Of a stretch of DNA of 64,000 nucleotides, positions 57,139 to 64,000 are shown piece by piece. Made by a program: the position numbers and the translations under genes. The DNA is from Kineothrix alysoides (GTDB taxonomy: Bacteria; Bacillota; Clostridia; Lachnospirales; Lachnospiraceae): positions 1,054,001 through 1,118,000 of the forward strand of contig NZ_JPNB01000002.1 of NCBI RefSeq assembly GCF_000732725.1, in the 5' to 3' direction. The stretch's first letter is position 1. Every line of letters starts with the position of its first letter. The notes below the pieces were generated by a model. It did not search any database, was not told the origin of the DNA, and saw nothing but the letters and a program-made list of their open reading frames with translations.

Positions 57139-57290
57139 GGAAGGAAGCGTATGGAATGTGTTTCCTGCTCTGAAATGCTTAACACTACGGTGAGCCAGAG
57201 CAGGAATTTTTTCAGCAGTGGCTGAAAGAATTCCTATGTCTCGCCTTCGTAGCACTAATCGCCGGAAACACATTCCATACGCTTCCTTCC
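57139..57290. repeat. 152-bp element bounded by 27-bp perfect inverted repeats
   Basis: The arms at 57139-57165 and 57264-57290 are exact complements (GGAAGGAAGCGTATGG...TTTCC). Nested inside are CCTGCTCTG/CAGAGCAGG (57164-57172 and 57196-57204) and TTCAGC/GCTGAA (57211-57226). The whole can fold into one branched hairpin. No transposase frame is present. It fills much of the 459-bp gap after the debranching gene; the remainder (57291-57556) holds only AT-rich leader. It may be a miniature mobile element or a structured RNA. Confidence 0.82.
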
Positions 57291-57556
57291 TTGCCAAGTT
57301 CTGCGAAGAATGGGAAACGGTAACGTTGTAAGATTTCGCAAGTAATAAATGGTGGGTGGTGGAGAAAGAGTGGAAGGGTTTTGCTATGGAGGGAATAGCT
57401 GTGAAGAGATTTCACTTTTAGATGTAGAAATTTAATATTACAGTAGTTTTGATATCTTAGATATTTTTTACTACTGGGAAAGAATGGTGGAGATAATTAA
57501 TACCTTAGTTATCAGTTATCTGGCTCGTGCATCAAAAAAATGGAAGGAAGAAGATT

Positions 57557-57832
57557 ATGTCATTAAATAGCTATACGGAGGAAGTTCGCGACTTTCTGCG
57601 TAAGATAAGTTCAGATAACGAAAACAATCAACAAAAAATCGAGTGGTTAAGAGAAGAATTCACGCAACTGCAATACGCTGTTGAAGGCTCGGATATGCCT
57701 AAAGTACAACATCAACTATATGATATGATGTATCTTCTATTTGAGATTGCCGCTGCCAATGATCTGGATTTAGACAGCGAATGGAAGATTGGTGCCGAGA
57801 GAAAAGCAGAAAAATATATAAAAGCAGATTGA
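57557..57832 (+). CDS. MazG-like small helical protein
   Basis: ATG 57557 follows GGAAGGAAG and gives 91 residues; an upstream ATG lacks a site. The helical pattern WLREEFTQLQYAVEG, then QLYDMMYLLFEIAAANDLDL and KAEKYIK, resembles the all-alpha MazG nucleotide-pyrophosphohydrolase fold. The metal-binding ExxE...ExxD set is only partly kept (REE and QLYD), so catalysis is doubtful. It could be a housekeeping nucleotide-binding relic or an unrelated helical protein. Confidence 0.6.
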   Translation: MSLNSYTEEVRDFLRKISSDNENNQQKIEWLREEFTQLQYAVEGSDMPKVQHQLYDMMYLLFEIAAANDLDLDSEWKIGAERKAEKYIKAD

Positions 57833-57999
57833 TATGATACTAATTATTTTCAGTGCCCCGTGTTTTCATGCAGGAAGTATTAAACAAAGACATGAATGTA
57901 AGAAGAGAATTAATTGACCGGCATATCGGTTCAGTCAGATTGACAGAATAGTATTTATTGAATATGTAACTATAAACTTATTATACGGTGAGGGGAAGG

Positions 58000-58629
58000 A
58001 TGAAGGAACAGGTAAAAATTGCAATTACTCCACTTTTCATTATATTGATTGGCTTACTCACTGCGTTACTATTTAATTACTATATCGGCGCGTGGGCATT
58101 TATACCATTGGCTCTTGTATACTGGGTAGCTCTTGGTATCTTTGCTAAGGTGGATAAAATAAGCCTGAAAGGGGCCTTTGTAAAATCCGGGCAGCATCGC
58201 TGCTTTAATATTTTAGCATATATTCCTTGCATATTTTGTATCGTTGCTTTTGTGTGGGGACTTCAATTTATAACGTTTAATCCACTATATATTATACTTT
58301 CTGTGATTTTTGTTATTGTGAATCCTGTAATGGAGGAACTTTTCTGGCGGCAATATCTGTTGGAACAGCTGAAGTGGAAAAATTGGGTAAAAATTATATA
58401 CAGCACTATTTTATTCTCGCTGAGCCACCCTCTTATGTGGGGTATTTTTTCTGTTACGATCAGAAGTAAGGTCATGGTTATGCCCTTACTGATTATGGGA
58501 ATATTATGGGGAAGCGTATACCTGAAGACAAAAACGCTTCGTCATTGTATTATTGCCCACTCGCTTGTAGATGTTCTCAACCTTTCTGTGTGGGTATTTT
58601 TAAACATATACATACCACCTGTGGTATAG
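58000..58629 (+). CDS. CPBP-family intramembrane metalloprotease
   Basis: The start ATG 58000 sits just behind AGGGGAAGG (close spacing) and gives 209 residues with about six membrane spans. The CPBP motifs are complete: E112-E113-xxx-R117 (MEELFWRQYL), H143 (FSLSHP) and H187-xxx-D191 (IIAHSLVD). Such proteases are often tied to bacteriocin self-immunity or peptide processing, and many are stand-alone, like this one. The S1-domain gene follows 40 bp later and may be cotranscribed. Confidence 0.84.
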   Translation: MKEQVKIAITPLFIILIGLLTALLFNYYIGAWAFIPLALVYWVALGIFAKVDKISLKGAFVKSGQHRCFNILAYIPCIFCIVAFVWGLQFITFNPLYIILSVIFVIVNPVMEELFWRQYLLEQLKWKNWVKIIYSTILFSLSHPLMWGIFSVTIRSKVMVMPLLIMGILWGSVYLKTKTLRHCIIAHSLVDVLNLSVWVFLNIYIPPVV

Positions 58630-58669
58630 GCAATTACCTGGTTAAAAATAAAATAAAAGGAGAAAGATT

Positions 58670-59659
58670 ATGGAAAAAGATTTACTGGAAAAAGACATGC
58701 AGGGCAAAGACATCGAAACCCCTGCGGAGCCGGCTGCAGAAAATGAAGTCGGCACTCAGGAGACGATGGAAGATTACAGCAGGGAGCTGGAGGCTTCTTT
58801 CAGGAAGATCGGGGAAGGGGAGATCATATCCGGTACGGTAATTTCTGTGGATGAGGAGGAAGTAATTCTGGATTTGAATTATTTTGCTCAAGGCGTTATT
58901 AAGGCGGAGGATATGAGCAATGATCCGAAGTTCAATATTCTGGAGGAAGTGAAGATCGGTTCGGTGATTGAGGCTACTGTAGTTAGGACGGACGATGGGG
59001 CAGGAAATATCCAGCTTTCTTGTAAGGAGGCGAAGGATATTTTATCGTGGGATATTTTGAAGCAGTATCTGGATGAGGAGAAGGAAATTGCGGTGAAGGT
59101 AAGCGAGGTGGTAAACGGCGGAGTTATCGCTTATGCAGAAGGAATTCGGGGATTTATTCCTGCTTCTCAGTTATCCCTTACTTATGTGGAGGATTTGGAG
59201 CCGTGGAAGGATAAGCAGCTTACGGTGAAGGTCATTACGGTGGATGAAGAAAAAAAGAAGCTGGTTCTGTCGGCGAAGGCGGTGGAGAAGCAGAAGGCGG
59301 AGACGGAGATTAATCATAGGATTTCTATGCTGGTGCCGGGTACGGTGCTTGAAGGAACGGTGGAATCTTTGATGCCTTACGGCGCGTTTATCGCTCTTGC
59401 AGAAGGGTTAAACGGCTTGGTGCATATTTCTCAGATTTCTGTTAAAAGGATTAAAAAGCCTTCAGAGGTGCTGACGGTAGGAGATAAGGTTAAGGTTAAA
59501 GTGCTCAACACAAATGATCATAAGATCAGTTTGAGTATAAAGGCTGTGGAAGAGGATTCCAGACCGGATGAAATGGAAGGGAAAGAAGCCGCGGAATATA
59601 GCTCTAACGAGGAAATTGGTACATCCCTTGGAGATTTGTTCAAGAAACTGAAGCTGTAA
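58670..59659 (+). CDS. S1 RNA-binding domain protein (RpsA-like)
   Basis: The 329-residue protein carries three S1 domains after an acidic N-terminal 45 residues. The first is GEIISGTVISVDEEEVILDL, the second is VKVSEVVNGGVIAYAEGIRG, and the third is GTVLEGTVESLMPYGAFIAL followed by GLVHISQIS. Low-GC bacteria carry shortened S1-like proteins that bind RNA and assist translation. GGAG precedes ATG 58670. The C-terminus ends in an acidic tail and LKKLKL. Confidence 0.9.
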   Translation: MEKDLLEKDMQGKDIETPAEPAAENEVGTQETMEDYSRELEASFRKIGEGEIISGTVISVDEEEVILDLNYFAQGVIKAEDMSNDPKFNILEEVKIGSVIEATVVRTDDGAGNIQLSCKEAKDILSWDILKQYLDEEKEIAVKVSEVVNGGVIAYAEGIRGFIPASQLSLTYVEDLEPWKDKQLTVKVITVDEEKKKLVLSAKAVEKQKAETEINHRISMLVPGTVLEGTVESLMPYGAFIALAEGLNGLVHISQISVKRIKKPSEVLTVGDKVKVKVLNTNDHKISLSIKAVEEDSRPDEMEGKEAAEYSSNEEIGTSLGDLFKKLKL

Positions 59660-59704
59660 GCAAGAACGAAAGAAGCAAAGTAAACAAAGGAAGTAAGATA
59701 AGAA

Positions 59705-60175
59705 ATGTCTGTAGAAAATGTGAAAGAATATTTAAAGCCCTTCGGGCTGGATGACAAAGTGAAGGAATTCCAAGTATCCAGCGCGACGGTGGAGCTTGCG
59801 GCTGCGGCCGCAGGCGTTATTCCGGCGAGGATTGCTAAGACACTCTCCTTTAAAACGGGTGAAAGTGCTATATTGATCGTTACGTCGGGAGATGCCAAAG
59901 TGGATAATAAGAAATATAAAGCGATATTCGGCAAGAAGGCGAAGATGCTGACGCCGGAGGAGGTCATTACCTATACGGGACATGCGGTAGGAGGCGTGTG
60001 CCCTTTTGATATTCCGGATGAAAGCGTTGAGGTTTATCTGGATGTTTCCATGAAGCGTTTTGAAACGGTTCTTCCGGCGGCGGGGAGCGCCAGCAGTTGT
60101 GTTGTGCTGACTCCTGATGAGCTGGAAAGGGCTTCGCATGCCAAGGAATGGATTGATATCTGCACTTTAATCTAA
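59705..60175 (+). CDS. YbaK/EbsC-family aminoacyl-tRNA deacylase
   Basis: The 156-residue protein has the YbaK fold: VKEFQVSSATVELAAAAAGV, the catalytic-lysine segment RIAKTLSFKTG, then TGHAVGGVCPFDIPDESVEV. Such proteins hydrolyse mischarged tRNAs, commonly Cys-tRNA(Pro). It follows the S1 gene by 45 bp, so both may act in translation. A terminator lies 45 bp after the stop. Confidence 0.9.
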   Translation: MSVENVKEYLKPFGLDDKVKEFQVSSATVELAAAAAGVIPARIAKTLSFKTGESAILIVTSGDAKVDNKKYKAIFGKKAKMLTPEEVITYTGHAVGGVCPFDIPDESVEVYLDVSMKRFETVLPAAGSASSCVVLTPDELERASHAKEWIDICTLI

Positions 60176-60200
60176 ATTTTTCCAGTTTTGTTAAAAATGA

Positions 60201-60216
60201 ATAAAAACGTTTTTAT
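60201..60216. promoter_or_regulatory. 16-bp palindromic operator, copy 1
   Basis: ATAAAAACGTTTTTAT is a perfect palindrome with the central ACGT core common in LacI-family operators. It is identical to the copy at 60325 and lies between the YbaK stop and its terminator. Confidence 0.72.
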
Positions 60217-60220
60217 TTGA

Positions 60221-60251
60221 CCCCTTTATTTTCGATTTAAAGGGGTTTTTT
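60221..60251 (+). terminator. Terminator after the YbaK gene
   Basis: CCCCTTTA (60221-60228) pairs with TAAAGGGG (60238-60245) and is followed by six Ts. Confidence 0.88.
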
Positions 60252-60324
60252 ATTGTAAGATTGTGCCAAAAATTATTTTATATATTGAATATTAAGACAA
60301 ATCATAGTAGTATTATGACATAAA

Positions 60325-60340
60325 ATAAAAACGTTTTTAT
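60325..60340. promoter_or_regulatory. 16-bp palindromic operator, copy 2
   Basis: This is a second identical ATAAAAACGTTTTTAT, 124 bp (about 12 helical turns) from the first and 58 bp before the permease start. A repressor could bridge the two copies and loop out the promoter region between them. Confidence 0.75.
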
Positions 60341-60398
60341 ATCTATGGAACGGGATATTTTAAGAATCAAAAACGTATGGGATTTCAAGGAGGATTGT

Positions 60399-61895
60399 AT
60401 GAAGGAGAAAATAAAAGGGTTATCCCGGGGCAATCAGTTTTTAAATAAAGAGCTCGCAAACAGAAAGACGGGGGTCTTTCTTACGGCAGCGGTGAGTGTC
60501 GTTGCTATCATTTTGTCTCTCCCCTTTTTTTCATGGATAAGTATTGTAAATATTCCAGCTCTTTTCTCCAAGCTGAGCATAACGAGGGAAATGGCTGAGA
60601 ATTTATTTCAAGGTTACAGCTTGTTCAATCTATTGTCCTTCGTACAGGAATCGAAGCAGGGAAGCCTCGGACTGTATGCGATGATTCTGTTGATACTCAT
60701 GGCAGCCGCCCTCTATTTCAATGTAGCCTATGCCTTGAAGATAGCTTTTAACCTTAAGGGGAACAAAGGAAACTTAGGGTTGTACGCGACGGGACAGACT
60801 GCTATGTTGTTCGAAATGATAGCGACGGCAGCGACAGCAGGCTTTGTAATCTTCGCGAATTACAAGTTTGGGATGACCGGTATGCAGGCATCGCCTGTGG
60901 TATACATACTTTTTCTCCTTTCCCTTCTGTCTTTTGCAGCGATTAAGCTGCTGGAAGCAGAAGAAAGAGCGCTTTACAAGGAACATGGACTATTTAGGGA
61001 AATACAGAAAAATTGGGTATTGTTCTTAATGCTGGTGCCCACCTTCATTTACTTTATGATCAACAACTATCTTCCGATGCTCGGTGTATATTACGCCTTC
61101 ACTTCCTTTAATTTCAGAGACGGATTATGGGCGAGTCCCTTTATCGGGTTCAAGAATTTCGATTTTCTGGTTAAGGCCGATTTGTTCAGGCTGACCAAAA
61201 ACACCATTCTCTATAACGTAGTATTTATCGGACTTGGGAATGCTCTACAGATTGTATTCGCTATCTTTGTCAGTCAGGTGACGGTAAAGTGGTTCAAGAA
61301 AGCTTCGCAGACCTTGATGTTCATGCCTTACTTCGTTTCCTTCGTTATCTTGAAGGTTCTGGTATATAACATTTTTGAATATCAGTACGGTCTGATCAAC
61401 AATATCATTACCTCTGCGGGCGGAGGTAAAATAGACTTTTACAATACGCCCTCTTATTGGCCGGTATTGATTACTCTGTTCTACCTATGGAAGAACATCG
61501 GCTATGGAATGGTCGTATATCTGGCCACGATCATGGGAATTGACAGCGAATATTATGAAGCCGCCAAGGTGGACGGGGCTAATATTTTCCAACAGATATG
61601 GTATATCACTCTTCCTCTCGTAAAGCCCACCTTCATCATCCTTCTCTTATACGCGCTGGGAAGCATTATGAAGGGACAGTTCGAATTGTTCTACCAGATG
61701 ATCGGCAATAACGGCACCTTATATAACGTAACGGATATCTTTGATACTTATGTATATAGAATTACTATGACTCAGCCGCTAAGCATCGGACTCGGTACGG
61801 CAGCAGGCTTATACCAGTCGGTATTCGGTTTTGCTATCGTTATCCTTACCAACTTCTTAGTAAAACGTAAAAATCCGGAATACGCGTTATTCTAA
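60399..61895 (+). CDS. LplB-type sugar ABC permease with membrane extension
   Basis: The start ATG 60399 lies behind CAAGGAGG, giving 498 residues, about 180 more than a usual LplB permease (around 310). The extra N-terminal part (about residues 1-200) has four or five hydrophobic segments. The permease core begins near NWVLFLMLVPTFIYFMINNY and holds the EAA loop EYYEAAKVDGANIFQQIWYI. It forms the importer with the LplC-type permease and the lipoprotein encoded downstream. The extension's role is unknown. Confidence 0.9.
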   Translation: MKEKIKGLSRGNQFLNKELANRKTGVFLTAAVSVVAIILSLPFFSWISIVNIPALFSKLSITREMAENLFQGYSLFNLLSFVQESKQGSLGLYAMILLILMAAALYFNVAYALKIAFNLKGNKGNLGLYATGQTAMLFEMIATAATAGFVIFANYKFGMTGMQASPVVYILFLLSLLSFAAIKLLEAEERALYKEHGLFREIQKNWVLFLMLVPTFIYFMINNYLPMLGVYYAFTSFNFRDGLWASPFIGFKNFDFLVKADLFRLTKNTILYNVVFIGLGNALQIVFAIFVSQVTVKWFKKASQTLMFMPYFVSFVILKVLVYNIFEYQYGLINNIITSAGGGKIDFYNTPSYWPVLITLFYLWKNIGYGMVVYLATIMGIDSEYYEAAKVDGANIFQQIWYITLPLVKPTFIILLLYALGSIMKGQFELFYQMIGNNGTLYNVTDIFDTYVYRITMTQPLSIGLGTAAGLYQSVFGFAIVILTNFLVKRKNPEYALF

Positions 61896-61910
61896 AGAAA
61901 GGTGAATAAA

Positions 61911-62801
61911 ATGAAAATTAAAAAGAATACCTCTACTATGATTTTTAACATCATTACTTATGTCATGCTGACTTTTGGAGCTATTGTCTGCGTATTTCCG
62001 TTTATCATTATTGTTTCCGGCTCCCTGACGAACAATACCACGATTCTTACTCAGGGCTACAGCGTGCTGCCAAGAGATATTACCTTATCCGCTTACCGGA
62101 CGATTTTCAATGCGCCTAAGGATATTTTGCAGGCCTATAAGATGACCTTCTATTATACTATCGTAGGTACGGCAATCGGCCTTATGATGATAACGCTGAC
62201 GGGATATGTTATTTCCAGAAGAGAATTCAAGTACCGCAATACAGTATCCTTCCTGATCTACTTCACCAGCATATTCGGAGGAGGTATGATTCCGTGGTAT
62301 TTGATGTATGCCAACGTATTGAACATGAAAGGTTCCACCTTCGCAATCTGGTTTCCGGCACTGATGAGCCCGTTTTTGATCATCCTGATGAGAACCTTCA
62401 TCGTAGGCTCCGTTCCCGAGGCGATTACGGAATCAGCAAAGATAGACGGCGCAGGACACCTGACCATATTTTTCAAGATAGTAATGCCGGTGTTAAAGCC
62501 GGGACTGGCTACCGTAGGGCTGTTTCTGGCACTTGGCTACTGGAATGACTGGTACCGCTCTTCGATGTTCAGCACCAGCTCTAAAACATGGGAATTGCAG
62601 TTTTATTTATACGATTTGTTAAACGCTACTACGGCATTAAAGCAAATGGCCCAAAGCACCAGTATCTCCACCGCAGAACTCCCGACCCAGTCCGTAAAGC
62701 TGGCGATGGCGGTAGTGGCTACCGGTCCTGTAATCTTATTCTATCCCTTTGTGCAGAAATTCTTCGTTTCCGGTATTACAGTTGGAGCGGTAAAGGGATA
62801 A
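61911..62801 (+). CDS. LplC-type sugar ABC permease
   Basis: ATG 61911 follows AAAGAAAGGTG; the 296-residue protein has six spans and the EAA loop AITESAKIDGAGHLTIFFKI. It ends VSGITVGAVKG as LplC/YtcP-type permeases do. It lies 15 bp after the first permease and 77 bp before the lipoprotein gene. Confidence 0.92.
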   Translation: MKIKKNTSTMIFNIITYVMLTFGAIVCVFPFIIIVSGSLTNNTTILTQGYSVLPRDITLSAYRTIFNAPKDILQAYKMTFYYTIVGTAIGLMMITLTGYVISRREFKYRNTVSFLIYFTSIFGGGMIPWYLMYANVLNMKGSTFAIWFPALMSPFLIILMRTFIVGSVPEAITESAKIDGAGHLTIFFKIVMPVLKPGLATVGLFLALGYWNDWYRSSMFSTSSKTWELQFYLYDLLNATTALKQMAQSTSISTAELPTQSVKLAMAVVATGPVILFYPFVQKFFVSGITVGAVKG

Positions 62802-62878
62802 GAACAGATATGAAAGCGCGGACGCTTATCGGAAACGCTTTGATATAAGAAACTAATAATTATTTTAGGAGGGTAAAA

Positions 62879-64000
62879 ATGAAGAAGAAAAGAAGATTAG
62901 TGAGTATCGTTCTGGCACTTACCATGGTACTTACAATGGCAGGCTGCGGAAGTAAGTCCGCAGTGGAAAGTCTGAACGAAGCGGCTCCCGCAGAAACTAC
63001 TGATAATAGTACGGCAGCAGAGGCTCCCGCGGCAGCAGAAGAGACTACAGAGGCAGCAGCACTGGATACCTCTGAAAGAGTAGATCTCGTATTTTATGTA
63101 ATGGGTGATGCACCTGTAGACGAGATTGCGGTAGAAGATGCTTTGAATGAGATATTGCTGGAAAAGGTAAATGCTACGATCGACTTCCAGTTCTCCACAT
63201 GGACGGATTTCCAGCAGAAATACAGTCTGGAGCTGACAGCAGGTCAGGCGGATTTGATTTATGTAGCCAACTGGTTAAATTACGGACAGTTAGCTACAAG
63301 CGGAGCTTTTGAGGAGCTGGATGATTTGTTGAATACGGTTGCTCCCGCATTGAAGGATACCGTTGGTGAAAGCAACTTGAATATGTGCCGAGTAGACGGA
63401 AAAGTTTATGCCGTTCCTTGCTCTTGGGCGGAATATACATGCAACGGCGTTAAATACCGCGAAGACTTAAGAGAAAAATATAACCTTCCGGTACCTGACA
63501 GCCTGGAAAATTTCGAAGCATACATGCTGGGAATCAAAGAGAATGCACCTGGTCAGGGACTTTTGACCGTAACTACGGAGGAAAGCCAGGGACTGTTAAC
63601 AGCCTTCGACGCAGCCTGGATCCTTAATCTGAAATATCCTTGGGTTAACGCGAACGGACTTCCTTATGGTCTGGCATCCAATTATGATACGCCTTCCGAC
63701 GTATATGATTACTGGTATTCCGATGACTTCACAGACGATATGAAGCTCATGAAAAAGTGGGCGGACTTGGGCTTCTGGTCTAAAAGTGCACTGTCCGATA
63801 CCAACGATAGTGAAGCATACAAGAGCGGTCTTTGCGTAGCTGAAATTGCAGGACAGAATCCGAATAAACAGATTGCCGCTATCAAGGAATTCGAAAAAGA
63901 GCAACCTGATTGGAAATCCGAATACATCGCATACGGCGAAATAACGAATACTATTTATCCCGGACATGCAACACAGAACGGAACAGCAATCGTACGCGGC
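62879..64000 (+). CDS. LipO-type ABC solute-binding lipoprotein, cut by window edge
   Basis: The frame is open from ATG 62879, behind TAGGAGGG, to the right edge without a stop (about 374 residues visible). A lipoprotein signal ends at LTMAGC (C23), followed by an Ala/Glu/Thr-rich linker to about residue 60. The binding domain (RVDLVFYVMGDAPVDEIAVE onward) resembles the LipO group that accompanies LplB/LplC permeases. Its ligand is probably a complex oligosaccharide. Confidence 0.9.
   Translation, partial: MKKKRRLVSIVLALTMVLTMAGCGSKSAVESLNEAAPAETTDNSTAAEAPAAAEETTEAAALDTSERVDLVFYVMGDAPVDEIAVEDALNEILLEKVNATIDFQFSTWTDFQQKYSLELTAGQADLIYVANWLNYGQLATSGAFEELDDLLNTVAPALKDTVGESNLNMCRVDGKVYAVPCSWAEYTCNGVKYREDLREKYNLPVPDSLENFEAYMLGIKENAPGQGLLTVTTEESQGLLTAFDAAWILNLKYPWVNANGLPYGLASNYDTPSDVYDYWYSDDFTDDMKLMKKWADLGFWSKSALSDTNDSEAYKSGLCVAEIAGQNPNKQIAAIKEFEKEQPDWKSEYIAYGEITNTIYPGHATQNGTAIVRG

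Noticed and set aside
62815-62845. CGGAAACGCTTTGA as a CcpA catabolite (cre) site
   Set aside because: Three mismatches to the consensus and a position inside the operon make it unconvincing.

Overview
The window is the replication-origin region of a low-GC anaerobic Firmicute, most likely a member of the Lachnospiraceae (Clostridia). The evidence is the gene order rpmH-rnpA-yidD-yidC-jag-mnmE-mnmG-rsmG-...-parA-parB leftward and dnaA-dnaN-yaaA-recF-gyrB-gyrA rightward, the lineage-typical small families (DUF4446, and a protein resembling DUF3881), a flavodiiron protein, and an absence of respiratory genes. DnaA-box clusters lie on both sides of dnaA (about 24.48-24.73 kb and 26.31-26.52 kb). 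Two perfect parS palindromes lie about 11 kb to the left. Most genes point away from this origin on both arms.

Left arm (1-24.2 kb). At the edge is a truncated membrane protein. Next comes a Fur-box-headed cluster of a 26-aa peptide, a small membrane-associated protein and a P1B-type ATPase that looks like a ferrosome (iron-storage organelle) locus. It is followed by a convergent flavodiiron protein, an AraC regulator with a VOC protein, an EamA transporter, tRNA-Arg(CCU), a DUF3881-like protein, serS, an HD-GYP phosphohydrolase, DUF4446, parB and parA with parS, and a DegS/DegU-like two-component pair. An alpha/beta hydrolase and a decayed hydrolase pseudogene precede the rsmG-mnmG-mnmE-jag-yidC-yidD-rnpA-rpmH block.

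Right arm (24.8-64 kb). The core dnaA-gyrA block ends in a strong terminator. An AT-rich accessory island follows: an unknown HTH protein divergent from a 1914-aa cell-wall adhesin with five tandem ~108-aa repeats, then a class B sortase. A perfect Fur box sits in the divergent intergenic region. After an APH-like kinase and two small Cys-containing proteins comes a xylan/arabinoxylan-oligosaccharide locus (GH43, AraC regulator, ABC importer, GH3). Four 113-bp tandem non-coding repeats follow. Then come fructokinase, a glycogen-debranching enzyme, a structured inverted repeat, a MazG-like protein, a CPBP protease, an S1-domain protein and a YbaK-type deacylase. The window ends in an LplB/LplC/lipoprotein sugar-ABC operon cut by the right edge and headed by two identical 16-bp palindromes.

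The most interesting signals are the two Fur-type operators, which tie a ferrosome-like cluster and an adhesin/sortase B locus to probable iron control. Next are the 113-bp repeats, whose hairpin arm is replaced by a different sequence of the same shape in the last copy and which have a diverged copy 36 kb away, and the twin palindromic operators. All family assignments come from reading motifs; no database search was run.
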